A stretch of DNA of 64,000 nt from Pseudomonas sp. AL03 (GCF_029960815.1 NZ_JASBRE010000026.1:1-64000), one strand, 5' to 3'; counted from the first letter of the stretch, positions 1 to 9,393 are shown. Program-made: numbers and translations. The notes: generated by a model not told the origin, from the sequence alone.

Positions 1-477
1 AATCCTGGGGAATCATAGCAAGGGTTTGCTTGGGTGTTTTGACACACTCTGGGCCATGGATGGCCGATGGCGGCGGGCCCCCGGAGCAATGCCGGAGTGA
101 GGGCATGCCGAGCCTAAGCGAGGCACCGAATGGCGGGGCAAAAGCGTTTGGTTACTTGGGGCTTTTCCAAGTGACTCGCTGTAAAAGCGAAACCGCCAGT
201 CGCCGTTACCGCAGAAACGGATATGCCCCCGAACTAACGGACATCAGGATCTGGGGACTTTATTTTGTTTCCGGATATCGCGTTGCACGAAATTTTCACA
301 AAGTCTCCAAGACAATTCGCCCGCGCCAAACATACCGGGCAGTAATCAATGGCAATGCCGCGGTTGATCGTGCAACATTTGCGCGCCGCGCAAGCCCCGG
401 GGCCGAGTACTGGCCAACAGAGGGCAGGGCGCAGCTGTATTTTTGAAACTTCAACTTCCAATGGGTCCTAAAACGAC
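1..477. repeat. Intergenic region with a dispersed Pseudomonas-type repeat
   Basis: No gene I can support lies here. An open frame at 30-446 (+) has repeat-like composition and reads peptides such as RCKSETASRRYRRNGYAPEL. From memory, close variants of this peptide recur as spurious small ORFs between genes in many Pseudomonas genomes, so I read 50-240 as a dispersed intergenic repeat. The rest, up to the start at 478, presumably holds the promoter of the downstream gene. No convincing -35/-10 pair or strong ribosome binding site stands out. Confidence 0.4.
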
Positions 478-2571
478 ATGGCAAACCCGGACGCCCTGAG
501 TCAGCAGCGAGCTTCTAGTCGCCTGCTGCAACCGACCGTCAAATCGCATCTGGCCTACACACTGCTGTGTGCCCTGGTCATGATGGTCATGTTCAGCCTG
601 CTGCGCGTTGCGCTGCTGGCTTACAACAGCGAGATGATACTCGACACCCCCGCCTCGACCTTTCTCGAAGCGTTCGTCAACGGTCTGCGTTTCGACCTGC
701 GTCTGGTGGTCTATCTCAGCATTCCGTTGCTGCTGGCGCTGTTCAGCGCCCGAGCGATGGCCGCACGCGGGTTCTTCCGTTTCTGGCTGACCATTGCCTC
801 GAGCATCGCGCTGTTCCTCGGCCTGATGGAGATGGATTTCTACCGCGAGTTCCACCAGCGCCTCAACGGCCTGGTCTTCCAGTATGTGAAGGAAGACCCG
901 AAAACCGTCATGAGCATGCTTTGGTACGGTTTTCCGGTGGTTCGCTACCTGCTGGCCTGGGCCGTGGGCACATTGATCCTGACCCTGGCGTTCAAGGGCG
1001 CCGACCGCGCCACCCGTCCTCGTGGTCCATTCAGCGGCGGCAGCATCGGCACGCGCCAGATCGCCCCGTGGTATTCACGCATCGCGGTGTTTGTCGTCTG
1101 CCTGCTGGTCTGCGTAGTGGCCGCTCGTGGCACGTTGCGTCAAGGCCCGCCAATGCGTTGGGGGGACGTCTACACCACCGACTCGAACTTCGCCAACCAG
1201 TTGGGCCTCAACGGCACATTGTCGTTGGTCGCAGCGGCCAAGAGCCGGATGTCCGAAGATCGCGACAACATCTGGAAGGCCACCCTGCCACAGCCTGAAG
1301 CGCAGAAAGTGGTGCGTGACATGCTGGTGATGGCGGACGACAAGCTGGTGGATACCGAAACCGCAGCAGTGCGTCGCGATTACACGCCACCGGCCGACAA
1401 GACCCTGCCGATCAAGAACGTCGTCGTGATCCTGATGGAAAGCATGGCCGGTCACTCGGTGGGTGCCTTGGGTGCACCGGGCAACATCACGCCGTACCTC
1501 GACAAACTGTCGAAGGAAGGCCTGATGTTCGACCGCTTCTTCTCCAACGGGACCCATACCCACCAGGGTATGTTCGCCACCATGGCGTGCTTCCCGAATC
1601 TGCCGGGTTTCGAATACCTGATGCAGACGCCGGAAGGCAGCCACAAGTTGTCCGGCCTGCCGCAATTGCTCAGTGCCCGTGACTATGACGACGTGTACGT
1701 CTATAACGGCGACTTCGCCTGGGATAACCAGTCGGGTTTCTTCAGCAACCAGGGCATGACCAACTTCATTGGTCGTAACGACTTTGTTAACCCGGTGTTC
1801 TCCGATCCGACCTGGGGCGTGTCCGACCAGGACATGTTCGACCGAGGTCTGGTCGAGCTCAAGTCGCGGGAAAACGGCAAGCCGTTCTATGCGCTGCTGC
1901 AAACCCTGTCCAACCACACGCCATATGCCTTGCCGACGCCACTGCCGGTCGAGCCTGTCACCGATCGCGGTAGCCTGAACGAGCATTTGACCGCTATGCG
2001 TTACGCAGACTGGGCGCTGGGCCAGTTCTTTGAAAAGGCCCGCAAGGAGCCGTATTTCAAGGAAACCCTGTTTGTGGTCGTCGGAGACCACGGTTTTGGC
2101 AACGAGCGTCAGATCACCGAAATGGACCTGGGCCGCTTCAACGTGCCGATGCTGATGATCGCACCGGGCATCCAGGAAAAGTTCGGCCAGCGTGACCACA
2201 CCGTGGGCACGCAGATCGACATCGTGCCGACCATCATGGGTCGTATTGGTGGTGAAGTGCGTCATCAGTGCTGGGGGCGCGACCTGCTCAACCTGCCTGA
2301 AGGCGACACTGGTTTTGGCGTGATCAAGCCGTCGGGTAGCGAGCAGACCACCGCCATCATCACGGCCGATCAAATCCTGGTGCTGCCGAAAGAAAAGGAA
2401 ATGGCGCCGAAGATGTATCAGTACGAACTGGGCGCGACGCCTCACGCCGAGATCGTTGCGGACGCGCCGCGTACCGCTGAGCTGAAACTCAAGCTCGAAG
2501 CGTTCCTGCAAACGGCAACCAAGAGCCTGATCGACAACACCGCCGGTGTGGTTGACGGCAAGCCGGACTAA
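478..2571 (+). CDS. LTA synthase family membrane phosphotransferase (sulfatase fold)
   Basis: This 697-residue inner-membrane protein has about five membrane segments (near residues 26-47, 73-90, 103-117, 153-171 and 200-216) followed by a large periplasmic sulfatase-type domain from about 313 to 600. Metal-site motifs are visible: VVVILMESM (E321), the threonine region NGTHTHQG (357-364), and VVVGDHGFGN further on. This is the architecture of lipoteichoic-acid-synthase-like phosphoglycerol or phosphoethanolamine transferases. In Gram-negatives, relatives decorate periplasmic glucans or lipids, so the substrate here is unknown. It is monocistronic and ends in a strong terminator shared with the convergent DUF3309 gene. 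Confidence 0.85.
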   Translation: MANPDALSQQRASSRLLQPTVKSHLAYTLLCALVMMVMFSLLRVALLAYNSEMILDTPASTFLEAFVNGLRFDLRLVVYLSIPLLLALFSARAMAARGFFRFWLTIASSIALFLGLMEMDFYREFHQRLNGLVFQYVKEDPKTVMSMLWYGFPVVRYLLAWAVGTLILTLAFKGADRATRPRGPFSGGSIGTRQIAPWYSRIAVFVVCLLVCVVAARGTLRQGPPMRWGDVYTTDSNFANQLGLNGTLSLVAAAKSRMSEDRDNIWKATLPQPEAQKVVRDMLVMADDKLVDTETAAVRRDYTPPADKTLPIKNVVVILMESMAGHSVGALGAPGNITPYLDKLSKEGLMFDRFFSNGTHTHQGMFATMACFPNLPGFEYLMQTPEGSHKLSGLPQLLSARDYDDVYVYNGDFAWDNQSGFFSNQGMTNFIGRNDFVNPVFSDPTWGVSDQDMFDRGLVELKSRENGKPFYALLQTLSNHTPYALPTPLPVEPVTDRGSLNEHLTAMRYADWALGQFFEKARKEPYFKETLFVVVGDHGFGNERQITEMDLGRFNVPMLMIAPGIQEKFGQRDHTVGTQIDIVPTIMGRIGGEVRHQCWGRDLLNLPEGDTGFGVIKPSGSEQTTAIITADQILVLPKEKEMAPKMYQYELGATPHAEIVADAPRTAELKLKLEAFLQTATKSLIDNTAGVVDGKPD

Positions 2572-2590
2572 GTTTTGACGCAACAAAAGA

Positions 2591-2620
2591 AGAGGCCCTT
2601 GAAAAGGGCCTCTTTTTTTT
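2591..2620. terminator. Bidirectional intrinsic terminator
   Basis: A stem agaggccctt / agggcctct with loop gaaa is followed by seven T residues. It lies between the convergent LTA-synthase-like gene and the DUF3309 gene and could serve both. Confidence 0.85.
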
Positions 2621-2633
2621 GCCGGTTAAACCT

Positions 2634-2786
2634 TTATATCTTGCCGAGCAACAGCAGGATCAACAGCACCACCAACACGACGCCGATGATACCCGACGGG
2701 CCATAACCCCAACTTCTGGAGTGCGGGAACACTGGCAAACCACCGACCAGCAACAGAATCAGAATTACGATAAGAATTGTGCCCAT
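2634..2786 (-). CDS. DUF3309 family small membrane protein
   Basis: A 50-residue protein reading MGTILIVILILLLVGGLPVF at its start, a central polar part PHSRSWGYGPSG, and a second hydrophobic stretch ending LLLLGKI. Two membrane helices joined by a short GYGPSG-containing loop are the hallmark of the DUF3309 family, which is common in proteobacteria and of unknown function. A ribosome binding site (AAGGAA) lies upstream of the ATG. Length and sequence fit the family well. Confidence 0.85.
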   Translation of the reverse strand: MGTILIVILILLLVGGLPVFPHSRSWGYGPSGIIGVVLVVLLILLLLGKI

Positions 2787-3071
2787 GTCTATTTCCTTGT
2801 TGGAAGTGTTCTGGATTACCTGGCATTTAAGTGTCAGCCGGGATGCTATAAAACCAGGCTGCTTACAAAATCCGACTGTCGCTCATGAAAGAAAATTCCA
2901 AGTTTTTTTAATGTTTTTCGAAGAAAGGCTTATTTCGTTTTTTATTACTCTAGTTGGTTCAGACGCTTCCGCGGTTTGCTCGGGCCATTCAGCAATCTGA
3001 TGGAGCGTGGGTCGGGTATTGTCCTTCGCTACACTCGATGCATCTTCCCCGGAACTACAAGGCTGTTTGCT
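2787..3071. other. Divergent intergenic region
   Basis: About 285 bases separate the leftward DUF3309 gene from the rightward SDR gene. The stretch near 2890-2950 is AT-rich compared with its surroundings and probably holds promoters for both. I see no RNA gene or clear operator. Confidence 0.4.
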
Positions 3072-3887
3072 ATGCAAAATCGCATGATGATCACTGGCGC
3101 GGGCTCGGGCTTAGGTCGCGAAATCGCGCTGCGCTGGGCGCGTGAAGGCTGGCAGCTGGCCTTGTCGGATGTCAGCGAACCCGGTCTGCAAGAAACCCTG
3201 AAGCGGGTTCGCGAAGCCGGCGGCGACGGTTTTATCCAGCGTTGCGATGTGCGTGATTACAGCCAGCTGACTGCCTTCGCTCAATCCTGCGAAGAGAAAC
3301 TCGGTGGCATCGACGTCATCGTCAACAACGCTGGCGTTGCCTCGGGCGGGTTCTTCAATGAACTGTCCCTTGAAGATTGGGACTGGCAGATCGCGATCAA
3401 CCTGATGGGCGTGGTCAAGGGCTGCAAGGCCTTCCTTGCGCTGCTGGAAAAAAGCAAAGGCAAGATCATCAACATCGCGTCGATGGCCGCCCTGATGCAA
3501 GGCCCGGCCATGAGCAACTACAACGTGGCCAAGGCTGGCGTGGTGGCATTGTCCGAAAGCCTGCTGATCGAACTGGCGCAGCAGGAAATCGGCGTGCATG
3601 TGGTGTGCCCGTCGTTCTTCCAGACCAACCTGCTGGACTCCTTCCGTGGCCCGACGCCGGCCATGAAAGCCCAGGTCGGCAAGTTGCTGGAAAGCTCGCC
3701 GATCACCGCTGCCGACATTGCCGACTACATCTATCAGCACGTTGCCGCTGGCGAATTCATGATTCTTCCGCACGAACAGGGCCGTATGGCCTGGGCGCTC
3801 AAGCAGAAGAACCCGCAACTGCTCTACGACGAAATGACCGTCATGGCCGACAAAATGCGCGCCAAGGCCAAACAAACCGCAGGCTGA
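3072..3887 (+). CDS. SDR family oxidoreductase
   Basis: A 271-residue short-chain dehydrogenase/reductase. The nucleotide-binding motif TGAGSGLG sits at residues 8-15, the structural NNAG motif follows, then the catalytic serine region (NIASMAAL) and the YNVAK active-site Tyr/Lys. The frame is open further upstream to 2976, but the family starts just before the glycine motif, so I chose ATG 3072; ATG 3084 is possible. The substrate cannot be told from sequence. It stands alone upstream of the YnfA gene. Confidence 0.85.
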   Translation: MQNRMMITGAGSGLGREIALRWAREGWQLALSDVSEPGLQETLKRVREAGGDGFIQRCDVRDYSQLTAFAQSCEEKLGGIDVIVNNAGVASGGFFNELSLEDWDWQIAINLMGVVKGCKAFLALLEKSKGKIINIASMAALMQGPAMSNYNVAKAGVVALSESLLIELAQQEIGVHVVCPSFFQTNLLDSFRGPTPAMKAQVGKLLESSPITAADIADYIYQHVAAGEFMILPHEQGRMAWALKQKNPQLLYDEMTVMADKMRAKAKQTAG

Positions 3888-3951
3888 GCTTGCCCATGCA
3901 CAACACCGTCGTTAGGGTGGCCACAATCGGCCATCCTCGCGAGACGTTTGC

Positions 3952-4284
3952 ATGCTCAATTACCTGTGGTTTTTTCTTGCCGCGCTGTTTGAAATCGCCG
4001 GATGCTTTGCCTTCTGGATGTGGCTGCGCCAGGGCAAAAGCGCCTGGTGGGTCGTGCCGGCTCTGCTCAGCCTGACTTTGTTCGCGCTGCTGCTGACCCG
4101 CATCGAAGCGACCTATGCCGGTCGCGCCTACGCCGCTTACGGTGGCATCTACATCATCGCGTCGATTGGTTGGCTGGCGGTGGTCGAGCGGATTCGTCCG
4201 CTGGGCTCGGACTGGATCGGCGTGGCGTTGTGTGTGATCGGGGCGAGCGTCATCCTTTTCGGCCCGCGATTCTCCGCCTCCTGA
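3952..4284 (+). CDS. ynfA: YnfA (UPF0060) family membrane protein
   Basis: A 110-residue protein with four predicted membrane helices (near 5-20, 30-48, 62-80 and 86-105), matching the UPF0060/YnfA family in length and in segments such as RAYAAYGGIYI and the closing LFGPR. The family resembles small drug/metabolite transporters, and some members have been reported to contribute to biocide efflux, but a physiological role is not settled. It is followed by a short hairpin (4283-4298) that may end transcription weakly before csrA. Confidence 0.88.
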   Translation: MLNYLWFFLAALFEIAGCFAFWMWLRQGKSAWWVVPALLSLTLFALLLTRIEATYAGRAYAAYGGIYIIASIGWLAVVERIRPLGSDWIGVALCVIGASVILFGPRFSAS

Positions 4285-4406
4285 AGGATCGGTCCTTCAA
4301 TCAATGGATTTGTCAGACGTATCCTTAGGACGCGTTCGTCCTGCGCTGTAGGGCGGGACTGATTGTCTGTCAGCGTATTGAAGAGCCGCTGCACGCGGGG
4401 CATCTT

Positions 4407-4429
4407 CAGGGTCCGATAACCCTGAAGGA
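4407..4429 (+). promoter_or_regulatory. csrA leader hairpin abutting a GGA-type ribosome binding site
   Basis: The arms cagggt (4407-4412) and accctg (4419-4424) form a six-pair hairpin directly next to GAAGGA (4424-4429), the ribosome binding site eight bases before the csrA start. CsrA/RsmA proteins bind GGA motifs at ribosome binding sites, so this could be an autoregulatory site. Structure and motif are seen; the regulation is inferred. Confidence 0.45.
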
Positions 4430-4437
4430 TGAATGTC

Positions 4438-4623
4438 ATGCTTGTACTCAGTCGCGTTGTGGGCGAATTGATTTCCATCGGTGACGACATTTCCGTGCGC
4501 ATTGTTGCGGTCAACGGCAACACTGTGCGCTTCGGCGTCGAAGCGCCGCAGAACGTCAACGTTCACCGAGCGGAGGTCTACGACCGCATCCAGGCCAAAC
4601 GGGCAAAAAACAAAGGGCGCTGA
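4438..4623 (+). CDS. csrA: CsrA/RsmA family post-transcriptional regulator (RsmI-like)
   Basis: A 61-residue RNA-binding protein starting MLVLSRVVGELISIGDDI and containing the family's VNVHRAEVYDRI helix region. CsrA dimers bind GGA motifs in mRNA leaders and usually block translation. An ATG nine bases upstream is in frame, but the family start and the spacing to GAAGGA favour 4438. The sequence is closer to my memory of the small third paralogue of fluorescent pseudomonads (RsmI) than to RsmA or RsmE; that paralogue assignment is tentative. Confidence 0.88.
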   Translation: MLVLSRVVGELISIGDDISVRIVAVNGNTVRFGVEAPQNVNVHRAEVYDRIQAKRAKNKGR

Positions 4624-4628
4624 AGGCC

Positions 4629-4856
4629 TCAGTCGAACAGGTGCTTGGGCACATCATGCTTGAGCATCAACTGGCATTGCTCGCTGTCCGGATCGAAGAC
4701 AATCAGCGCCTGGCCCTTGGTCAATGCCTGGCGAACCCGCAGAACACGAGTTTCCAGCGGCGTGTCATCACCGTTGTCCGTACCGTCACGGGTGACGAAA
4801 TCCTCGATCAGGCGAGTGAGGGTATCGACTTCAAGTTGGTCGTGGGGAATCAGCAT
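4629..4856 (-). CDS. yheU: YheU family protein
   Basis: A 75-residue protein with the family pattern MLIPHDQLEVDTLTRLIEDF followed by an acidic GTDNGDDTPLE segment and the closing VPKHLFD. YheU family proteins are small, soluble and of unknown function. A GTG two codons upstream is in frame, but GAGG five bases before ATG 4856 supports the start given. It is convergent with csrA, with five bases between the stops. Confidence 0.85.
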   Translation of the reverse strand: MLIPHDQLEVDTLTRLIEDFVTRDGTDNGDDTPLETRVLRVRQALTKGQALIVFDPDSEQCQLMLKHDVPKHLFD

Positions 4857-4919
4857 GGGCACCTCGGCTAAACAATGGCGCGATGCTACGGCGGTTGAAC
4901 GTACAGGGCCAGCGTTCGC

Positions 4920-6110
4920 TTAGTTATCGTTGCGCTGCCCCACCAAGCTATCCACCGACGGCACCCGCGTATCGCTTTCCATCTGCGTGTCATGTTCGAT
5001 CTGATGACTGAACCGGTCCAATGAGCCCTTGGCCGGTTGCGCATCGCTGGCAAACACCGGCGGACTGAGGATGTAGGCGCCGAGCAATCGACTGAGCGCA
5101 GCAAGGCTGTCGATGTGGGTGCGTTCGTAGCCGTGAGTGGCGTCGCAGCCAAAGGCGAGCAGGGCGGTGCGAATGTCGTGCCCGGCAGTGACCGCCGAAT
5201 GGGCATCGCTGAAGTAGTAGCGGAACAGGTCGCGGCGCACCGGCAACTCGTTGTCACTGGCCAGGCGCAGCAGATGCCGTGACAGGTGATAGTCATAAGG
5301 TCCGCCGGAGTCCTGCATCGCCACGCTCACGGCATGTTCGCTGGAATGCTGGCCCGGTGCGACCGGGGCAATGTCGATGCCGACGAATTCGCTGACGTCC
5401 CAAGGTAATGCCGCCGCGGCGCCGCTGCCGGTTTCCTCGGTAATGGTGAACAACGGATGGCAGTCGATCATCAGCTCTTCGCCGCTGTCGACGATCGCTT
5501 TCAATGCCGCCAACAAGGCTGCAACACCGGCCTTGTCGTCGAGATGTCGAGCGCTGATGTGGCCGCTTTCGGTGAACTCCGGCAAAGGGTCGAAGGCGAC
5601 AAAGTCACCGACGCTGATCCCCAGAGAGTCGCAATCGGCACGGGTGGCGCAATAAGCATCCAGGCGCAGTTCGATGTGATCCCAACTGATCGGCATTTCA
5701 TCCACGGCGGTATTGAACGCATGCCCGGAAGCCATCAGCGGCAGCACGCTGCCACGGATCACGCCGTTGTCGGTAAACAGGCTGACCCGGCTGCCCTCGG
5801 CAAAACGGCTGGACCAGCAACCGACGGGGGCCAGGGTCACACGACCGTTGTCCTTGATTGAGCGAACCGCCGCGCCGATGGTGTCCAAGTGAGCGGAGAC
5901 CGCACGGTCGGGACTGTTTTTCTTGCCCTTGAGGGTGGCGCGGATGGTGCCGCGGCGGGTCATCTCAAAGGGAATGCCCAGCTCTTCAAGCCGCTCCGCG
6001 ACGTAACGCACTATCGTGTCGGTGAAACCGGTCGGGCTGGGAATGGCGAGCATTTCCAGCAGGATTTTTTGCAGGTAGTTCAGATCTGGTTCCGGAATTT
6101 TGCTGGTCAT
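4920..6110 (-). CDS. M42 family peptidase of the NAGGN osmoprotectant cluster
   Basis: A 396-residue metallo-aminopeptidase of the M42 type. The motifs AHLDTIGA, LDDKAG and TITEETGSGAA carry the usual metal-binding His/Asp/Glu residues. The start ATG 6110 is supported by AGGAG six bases upstream; the longer frame runs into a REP-type repeat and is not real. In pseudomonads this peptidase lies next to ngg and asnO and is thought to act on N-acetylglutaminylglutamine amide (NAGGN), a compatible solute. Here it is the last gene of a leftward cluster whose first gene, asnO, is broken. Confidence 0.88.
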   Translation of the reverse strand: MTSKIPEPDLNYLQKILLEMLAIPSPTGFTDTIVRYVAERLEELGIPFEMTRRGTIRATLKGKKNSPDRAVSAHLDTIGAAVRSIKDNGRVTLAPVGCWSSRFAEGSRVSLFTDNGVIRGSVLPLMASGHAFNTAVDEMPISWDHIELRLDAYCATRADCDSLGISVGDFVAFDPLPEFTESGHISARHLDDKAGVAALLAALKAIVDSGEELMIDCHPLFTITEETGSGAAAALPWDVSEFVGIDIAPVAPGQHSSEHAVSVAMQDSGGPYDYHLSRHLLRLASDNELPVRRDLFRYYFSDAHSAVTAGHDIRTALLAFGCDATHGYERTHIDSLAALSRLLGAYILSPPVFASDAQPAKGSLDRFSHQIEHDTQMESDTRVPSVDSLVGQRNDN

Positions 6111-6142
6111 GGAAACTCCTGATGAGTTGACGACTGATCGTT

Positions 6143-6249
6143 GATCGTTCCCACGCTCTGCGTGGGAATGCAGCCAGGGACGCTCTGCGTCCCAAAAGCG
6201 GACGCGGAGCGTCCAGTGAGGCATTCCCACACAGAGCGTGGGAACGATC
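6143..6249. repeat. Inverted repeat (REP/BIME-like) between M42 peptidase and ngg
   Basis: Two arms built of cgttcccacgctctgcgtgg-like and gggacgctctgcgtcc-like blocks face each other, the outer blocks being near-perfect inverses (6143-6160 and 6230-6249). This is a typical Pseudomonas intergenic palindromic repeat. It could stabilise or attenuate the mRNA between ngg and the peptidase gene. Confidence 0.8.
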
Positions 6250-6261
6250 GTGAGGGGAGCG

Positions 6262-8007
6262 TTAGCCAGCCGGCTGACTATGCGGAAACAACAAATCCAC
6301 AAATCGCTCGGCCGTCTGCTGCGGTTCATGGTTGGCCAGTCCGGCGCGCTCATTGGCTTCGATAAATACATAGTCCGGTTGATCGGCGGCGGGCACCATC
6401 AGGTCGAGCCCGACCATCGGAATATCCAGCGCACGCGCCGCGCGCACTGCCGCGTCCGCCAGGGTCGGATGCAGGATCGCCGTGACATCCTCGAGAATGC
6501 CGCCGGTATGAAGATTCGCTGTACGTCGTACGAACAAATGCTCACCGGCCGGCAGAAGACTGCTGTAGTCATAACCCGCCGCGTGCAAGGTGCGCTCGGT
6601 CTCAGGGTCCAGGGGGATTTTGCTTTCACCGCTGGTCGCCGCCTGACGACGCCGGCTCTGGGCTTCGATCAGCTCACCGATGGAATGCTGACCATCGCCC
6701 ACCACTTCTGCCGGTCGGCGAATGGCCGCGGCGACCACCTCAAAACCGATCACCAGAATCCGCAAGTCTAGGCCTTCGTGGAAGCTCTCCAGCAGCACGC
6801 GACTGTCGAACTGGCGGGCGGATTCGATGGCTTGCAGGACCTCTTCGATGGTGCGCAGGTCCACCGCGACGCCTTGGCCCTGTTCGCCATCCAGTGGTTT
6901 GACCACCACGCGTTCGTGCTCGTCGAGAAAGGCCAGATTGTCATCGGCGTTGCCGGCCAGTTGCTGCGATGGCAGGTTCAGCCCGGCATTTTTCAAGACC
7001 TTGTGGGTCAGGCTCTTGTCCTGACACAACGTCATGCTGATGGCACTGGTCAGATCGCTTAGTGACTCACGGCAACGAACACGCCGACTGCCATGCACCA
7101 AGGTGAACAGACCGGCCTCGGCGTCATCGACCTGTACTTCGATGCCGCGCCGATGAGCTTCATCTACGATGATCCGCGCATACGGGTTGAATTCGGCTTC
7201 GGGACCGGGGCCCAGAAACAGCGACTGATTGATCCCGTTCTTGCGCTTGATGGCGAAGGTCGACAGGTTGCGAAACCCCAACTTGGCGTAAAGACTTTTC
7301 GCCTGGCGGTTGTCATGCAGCACTGACAAGTCCAGGTAACTCAGCCCACGGCTCATGAAGTGCTCGATCAAATGCCGCACCAGTACTTCGCCGACACCCG
7401 GTCGCGAACAGTGCGGATCAACTGCCAGGCACCATAAGCTACTGCCGTTTTCCGGATCGTTGAACGCCTTGTGATGATTGAGGCCCATAACACTGCCGAT
7501 GATCGCGCCGCTGTCCTCATCTTCGGCCAGCCAATAGACGGGGCCACCCTGATGGCGCGGGGTCAGCAAACTCGCGTCGATCGCCAGCATGCCGCGCAAT
7601 TGATACAGCTGATTGATCGCTTGCCAGTCCGTGTCGCTCTGGGCCCTGCGGATGCGAAAGCCGCGAAACACCCGAGTGGACTGACGGTAATCGCTGAACC
7701 ACAGGCGCAAGGTGTCGGACGGGTCGAGAAACAACTGGGCCGGCTCCAACCCCAGCACTTGCTGGGGCGCAGCCACGTACAAGGCGATGTCGCGTTCGCC
7801 GGCCTGCTCGTTGAGCAGCTCTTGGGCCAGGCTCGCCGCATCGGGGAAGGTGTGGCCGATCAGCAACCGGCCCCAGCCGCAATGCACGGCTATCGGTGCG
7901 GCGCCGAGTTCGCTGCCGTCTTCGGCCAGACGCGCCTGCAAACGTTCGTACGAGGGCGCCTGACCGCGCAACAAACGTTGGCTGTAGGCCGTGGCGTGGG
8001 GTTTCAT
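6262..8007 (-). CDS. ngg: N-acetylglutaminylglutamine synthetase
   Basis: A 581-residue two-domain enzyme. An N-acetyltransferase (GNAT) fold occupies about 115-270 (for example LAVDPHCSRPGVGEVLVRHL), and an ATP-grasp ligase domain runs from about 290 to the end (VVKPLDGEQGQGV, VFIEANERAGL). Family knowledge: it acetylates glutamine and ligates a second glutamine, producing the dipeptide that AsnO amidates to NAGGN under osmotic stress. It sits three bases downstream of asnO's stop. The reading frame is intact, but its partner asnO is truncated, so the pathway is probably incomplete. Confidence 0.92.
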   Translation of the reverse strand: MKPHATAYSQRLLRGQAPSYERLQARLAEDGSELGAAPIAVHCGWGRLLIGHTFPDAASLAQELLNEQAGERDIALYVAAPQQVLGLEPAQLFLDPSDTLRLWFSDYRQSTRVFRGFRIRRAQSDTDWQAINQLYQLRGMLAIDASLLTPRHQGGPVYWLAEDEDSGAIIGSVMGLNHHKAFNDPENGSSLWCLAVDPHCSRPGVGEVLVRHLIEHFMSRGLSYLDLSVLHDNRQAKSLYAKLGFRNLSTFAIKRKNGINQSLFLGPGPEAEFNPYARIIVDEAHRRGIEVQVDDAEAGLFTLVHGSRRVRCRESLSDLTSAISMTLCQDKSLTHKVLKNAGLNLPSQQLAGNADDNLAFLDEHERVVVKPLDGEQGQGVAVDLRTIEEVLQAIESARQFDSRVLLESFHEGLDLRILVIGFEVVAAAIRRPAEVVGDGQHSIGELIEAQSRRRQAATSGESKIPLDPETERTLHAAGYDYSSLLPAGEHLFVRRTANLHTGGILEDVTAILHPTLADAAVRAARALDIPMVGLDLMVPAADQPDYVFIEANERAGLANHEPQQTAERFVDLLFPHSQPAG

Positions 8008-8010
8008 CGA

Positions 8011-9104
8011 TCAGATTCCTTGTTCACTGAGCCACAGGTTCAATGCCGCCAATTGCCACAGCTTGGAGCCGCGCAATGGGGTCAACTGGCCTTGCGGATC
8101 GGTCAGCAGGCGGTCGAGCATCTCTGGCTGGAACAGGCCGCGATCCTGGCTCGGATCAAGCAGCAGTTCGCGCACCCAGTTCAGCGTATCGCCTTGCAGA
8201 TGCTTCAGGCCAGGGACCGGGAAGTAGCCTTTTTTGCGATCGATCACTTCACTCGGAATGACCCGTCGCGCGGCTTCTTTCAAGACTTGCTTGCCGCCAT
8301 CCGGCAGTTTGAATTTGCCCGGCACGCGCGCCGACAATTCCACCAGGCGGTAGTCGAGAAACGGCGTGCGCGCTTCCAGGCCCCAGGCCATGGTCATGTT
8401 GTCGACGCGTTTGACCGGGTCGTCCACCAGCATGACCGTGCTGTCCAGACGCAGGGCCTTGTCCACCGCCGCATCGGCGCCGGGCTGTGCGAAATGTTCT
8501 TTGACGAAGTCACCGGCCGCGTCATTCGCTGTCAGCCATTTCGGCTGCACAGTGGCGGCGTAGTCGTCGTAGCTGCGGTCGAAAAACGCATCGCGATAGG
8601 CCGCGTACGGATCGGCGGCACCGTCGACGTGTGGATACCAGTGATAACCGGCGAACAACTCGTCGGCACCCTGGCCGCTTTGCACCACCTTGCAATGCTT
8701 GGCCACTTCACGGGACAGCAGATAGAAAGCAATGCAGTCATGACTGACCATCGGTTCGCTCATGGCGCGGAAAGCCGCAGGCAGTTGCTCGATGATCTCT
8801 TTTTCGTCAATGCGCAGTTGGTGATGCTGCGTGCCGTAGTGCTTGGCGATCAGGTCTGAATACTGGAACTCGTCGCCGCGCTCGCCGCCGGCATCCTGGA
8901 AACCGATGGAGAAGGTCGACAGGTTTTCAACACCGACTTCACGCAACAGACCGACCAGCAGGCTCGAATCGACCCCGCCCGAAAGCAGCACACCGACATC
9001 GACCGCCGCACGTTGACGGATCGCCACCGCGTCACGGGTGCTGTCGAGTACACGGTCGCGCCAGTCTTCGAGTGTCAGATTCATCTCGTCGGCGTGTGGT
9101 CCGT
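8011..9104 (-). pseudogene. asnO: N-acetylglutaminylglutamine amidotransferase, 5' half missing
   Basis: The asparagine-synthetase-like ATP-pyrophosphatase half is present, with the PP-loop motif VLLSGGVDSS and the rest to a normal C-terminus (LWLSEQGI). The N-terminal class II glutamine amidotransferase half, which should start MCG with the catalytic Cys2 and span about 235 residues, is absent. The in-frame native residues YGPHADE just before ATG 9084 show that homology to asnO continues to about 9104, then switches abruptly to a phage gene. Without the glutaminase domain it cannot use glutamine as nitrogen donor. The missing half is not elsewhere in the window. Confidence 0.88.
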
Positions 9105-9391
9105 ACCCACTCGCCGCTGGGCAGCTTCAGCGAGATGTACTTTCCCGTATCTCGTCGCTCGCCTGGCTCTACCCAGTTATGGCTTGAAGGGCCGCGTGGG
9201 TAGGATCTGAATCGGGTAGCATCCAAGATTGATTGGTCACGCCTCAGCCCGAGGTTCGCGGCCTTGTTCTTGATCTGGCCTGCCGTCTTGCCTACCCGCA
9301 GTGCAAGTTCAGGCATGGGTGTGAGCGGGTATAGCTCGGTCAGCAGGGCAACCTCCTGCTCCGTCCACTTGATGCTTTTGCGAGGAACCAT
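9032..9391 (-). pseudogene. Truncated phage HNH/SANT-like protein fused into asnO sequence
   Basis: The first 95 or so residues (MVPRKSIKWTEQEVALLTEL, then GKTAGQIKNKAANLGLRR) look like the helix-turn-helix N-terminus of phage homing-type HNH proteins, followed by KYISLKLPSGEWVRTTR, where such proteins usually continue into the HNH core. At about 9095-9110 the sequence passes into asnO, and the frame ends with 15-20 meaningless residues. It is therefore cut by the same junction that truncates asnO. The HNH assignment is tentative, because the catalytic part is gone. Confidence 0.65.
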
Positions 9392-9393
9392 GG

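Noticed and set aside
30..446. A 138-codon plus-strand frame
   Set aside because: Composition and recurrence of its peptide fit an intergenic repeat; no ribosome binding site or conserved domain.
1075..2586. A 503-codon minus-strand frame opposite the LTA-synthase-like gene
   Set aside because: It is the GC-rich shadow of the real gene: His/Arg/Gln-rich, no domain, no start signal.
7471..8859. A 462-codon plus-strand frame
   Set aside because: Antisense shadow of ngg and asnO, which have clear domains on the other strand.
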